This document shows, in pieces, positions 62,713 through 64,000 of a DNA stretch of 64,000 nt (position 1 is the first letter of the stretch; every line of letters begins with the position of its first letter). The translations under genes were made by a program, and so were the position numbers. The stretch is taken from contig JAEQBH010004569.1 in NCBI GenBank assembly GCA_016808115.1, forward strand, positions 229,694 to 293,693, given 5' to 3'. The stretch comes from Tetrastigma voinierianum. Lineage: Eukaryota > Streptophyta > Magnoliopsida > Vitales > Vitaceae. The notes under the pieces were generated by a model. It ran no database searches. It was not told where the DNA came from and worked only from the letters and a program-made list of their open reading frames with translations.

Positions 62713-64000
62713 GTAAGAAATGTCTGGTGTTGAGGTTCCTTATGTCAAATTTTTGCTACTGGTTGGCTTTTTTGTTCATTCTATTTTTAGGTGTTGTACT
62801 TAGCATTACCTTAACATACATTGAAGCATGTAAATTGATCATAACTTTCCCCCTTTATCATTTGTTCATATTTTTTTTAGGCTATGCATCATGTGTTCAT
62901 ATGACTTCATCAATTTAAAAAGTGCTGCAAATAGTGTCTTTTGTTGTTTAAATTTCTTTTTAGTTTATGAATTATTTGTTATTGGAAGTTGTACTAGTCC
63001 GGCATGCTTTTTCATTCTTTGTTTGAAAAATATAAACCAATGCCCTTCTTTTCTTTCTGATGGTTTATACAATGAATTTGCCGTAACAATACAATAATTC
63101 AGCACTTTGAATCTGGGTGTTTTGGAAGCTACCTTATACTTGTTTTTTGATGGGTAAATGTTTATTTTTATTTTTTGATCTATGTAGTTGGACTTCAACC
63201 CTGGAACCTCCAATAACCCCATCCCAACCTTTTCACTTGAGCTGAGCCTCAAGATTAGAAGCTGTAAAAAAATTTGAAATGTTTTCTTTGATACAAACTG
63301 GTGGAATATGATGTTGACATTATCTAAAATTTGTTTGGTTTTATTCCTATGAAATTTTTTTTGCTTTGATGAGTTTGAAATGTGATTCAAACAGGAAGAT
63401 CTTGGTAATGTAGTTGTGATCAATCATAGGTGATAATATTTTCTGTTTTTCTCTCTATTTTTGTTAGATACAAAATAAATTGATTTTGAAAAATCCCGGT
63501 TTAGACATCATATGCAAAGTAAAAAACAGTATACAAGAAGCACCTAAAAGGAAAAAAAAGAAACATAAATGCAAAATGGACCAGAAATGGGCACTTAATT
63601 GAGAAGCAAAAACAAGCTATTTTGTTGGATCTTCCATTGACCACAAAAATTATAATTTGAAGATTGTGTCATTCTGCTTCCAATTGTGGAATTGTACAGC
63701 CAATGGTCCAGCCCAACCCACAGCCCCACTGAGATTCTATTTGAAAAGTTAATCCCTTTGTACCATTTAGATTTATATCATGATACTATGCCTTTTAAGG
63801 AAAGAAATGGCTACAATGGATTCATTACTAAAGGGTCAATTAGAAAGTACGGAGTAATTCAATCAGGTTATGGGAACTGTAGAAAATTATTATTATTATT
63901 GACAATATTGATAGAATCAGAACATCATCTTTGCATATCTTTGTGTAACCACTTCTCGTTAAAAAATGTTATTAAGCGTACTTGTTAGCTTTTTATATTT
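62713..64000 (+). other. PP2C intron 2, open at the window edge
   Basis: Starts with GTAAGAAATG. The next PP2C block, expected to begin with a KVVSKF-like segment, is not found up to 64000. It contains a minus-strand SINE-like element at 63150-63260. Confidence 0.5.
63150..63260 (-). repeat. SINE-like element in PP2C intron 2
   Basis: On the minus strand GGCTCAGCTCAAGTGA (63233-63248) is a tRNA-type A box and CCAGGGTTGAAGTCC (63190-63204) a B box about 30 bases on, followed by an A-rich tail (AAAAAATAAAAATAAA, toward 63155). This is the order of a tRNA-derived SINE. It has no full tRNA fold. Confidence 0.5.

Noticed and set aside
62965..63423. 152-codon minus-strand frame
   Set aside because: It lies within PP2C intron 2, overlaps the SINE-like element and has no recognisable domain.

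Overview
The window is nuclear DNA of a flowering plant, most likely a eudicot with a repeat-rich genome; the species cannot be named from it. The signs are AT-rich intergenic DNA, LTR retrotransposons of the plant Ty3/gypsy lineages (a Tat-like element and chromovirus/Tekay-like elements) and the Ty1/copia superfamily, tRNA-derived SINE-like pieces, long dinucleotide repeats, and one spliced host gene with plant-type introns. I see no bacterial or organellar genes, CRISPR array, rRNA or functional tRNA.

Positions 1-55400 are almost entirely stacked retrotransposons. From left to right: a Tat-like gypsy element on the minus strand (1-6640), its 5' LTR at the right and no 3' LTR in view; a copia element on the minus strand (7249-12548) split by a solo LTR with a perfect 5-bp target duplication (9464-11133); a 15.4-kb gypsy element on the plus strand (14089-29493) with 3-kb LTRs, itself split by two further LTRs (16705-19136 and 22446-24493), the whole apparently sitting inside an older minus-oriented LTR; another LTR (30507-32745); the 3' half of a second copia element on the plus strand (32748-34483); a chromovirus-like gypsy element on the minus strand (34484-43743) with 1.8-kb LTRs, apparently inserted at the polypurine tract/3' LTR junction of that copia; AT-rich DNA with SINE-like pieces and an inverted-repeat element (44001-48985); and a third copia element on the plus strand (48986-55388) interrupted by a gypsy-type LTR at 51232. 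Every polyprotein is broken by stops and frameshifts, so none is likely to move on its own.

Positions 55400-64000 are quieter. They hold AT-rich flank, then a pyrimidine-rich 5' leader and leader intron, and the first two coding exons of a type 2C protein phosphatase (exon 1 60002-60115, exon 2 62649-62712), whose remaining exons lie beyond the right edge. Exon 1 is clean. Exon 2 has unusual changes in and before the metal-binding motif.

No convincing new biological system was found. The most useful leads are the altered PP2C exon 2, palindromic minisatellites placed similarly inside different LTR families, an LTR tandem array whose copy number differs between the two LTRs of one element, a long inverted-repeat element, and a CpG-dense leader in the chromovirus-like element. 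Coordinates of decayed elements are approximate unless a terminal motif is named.
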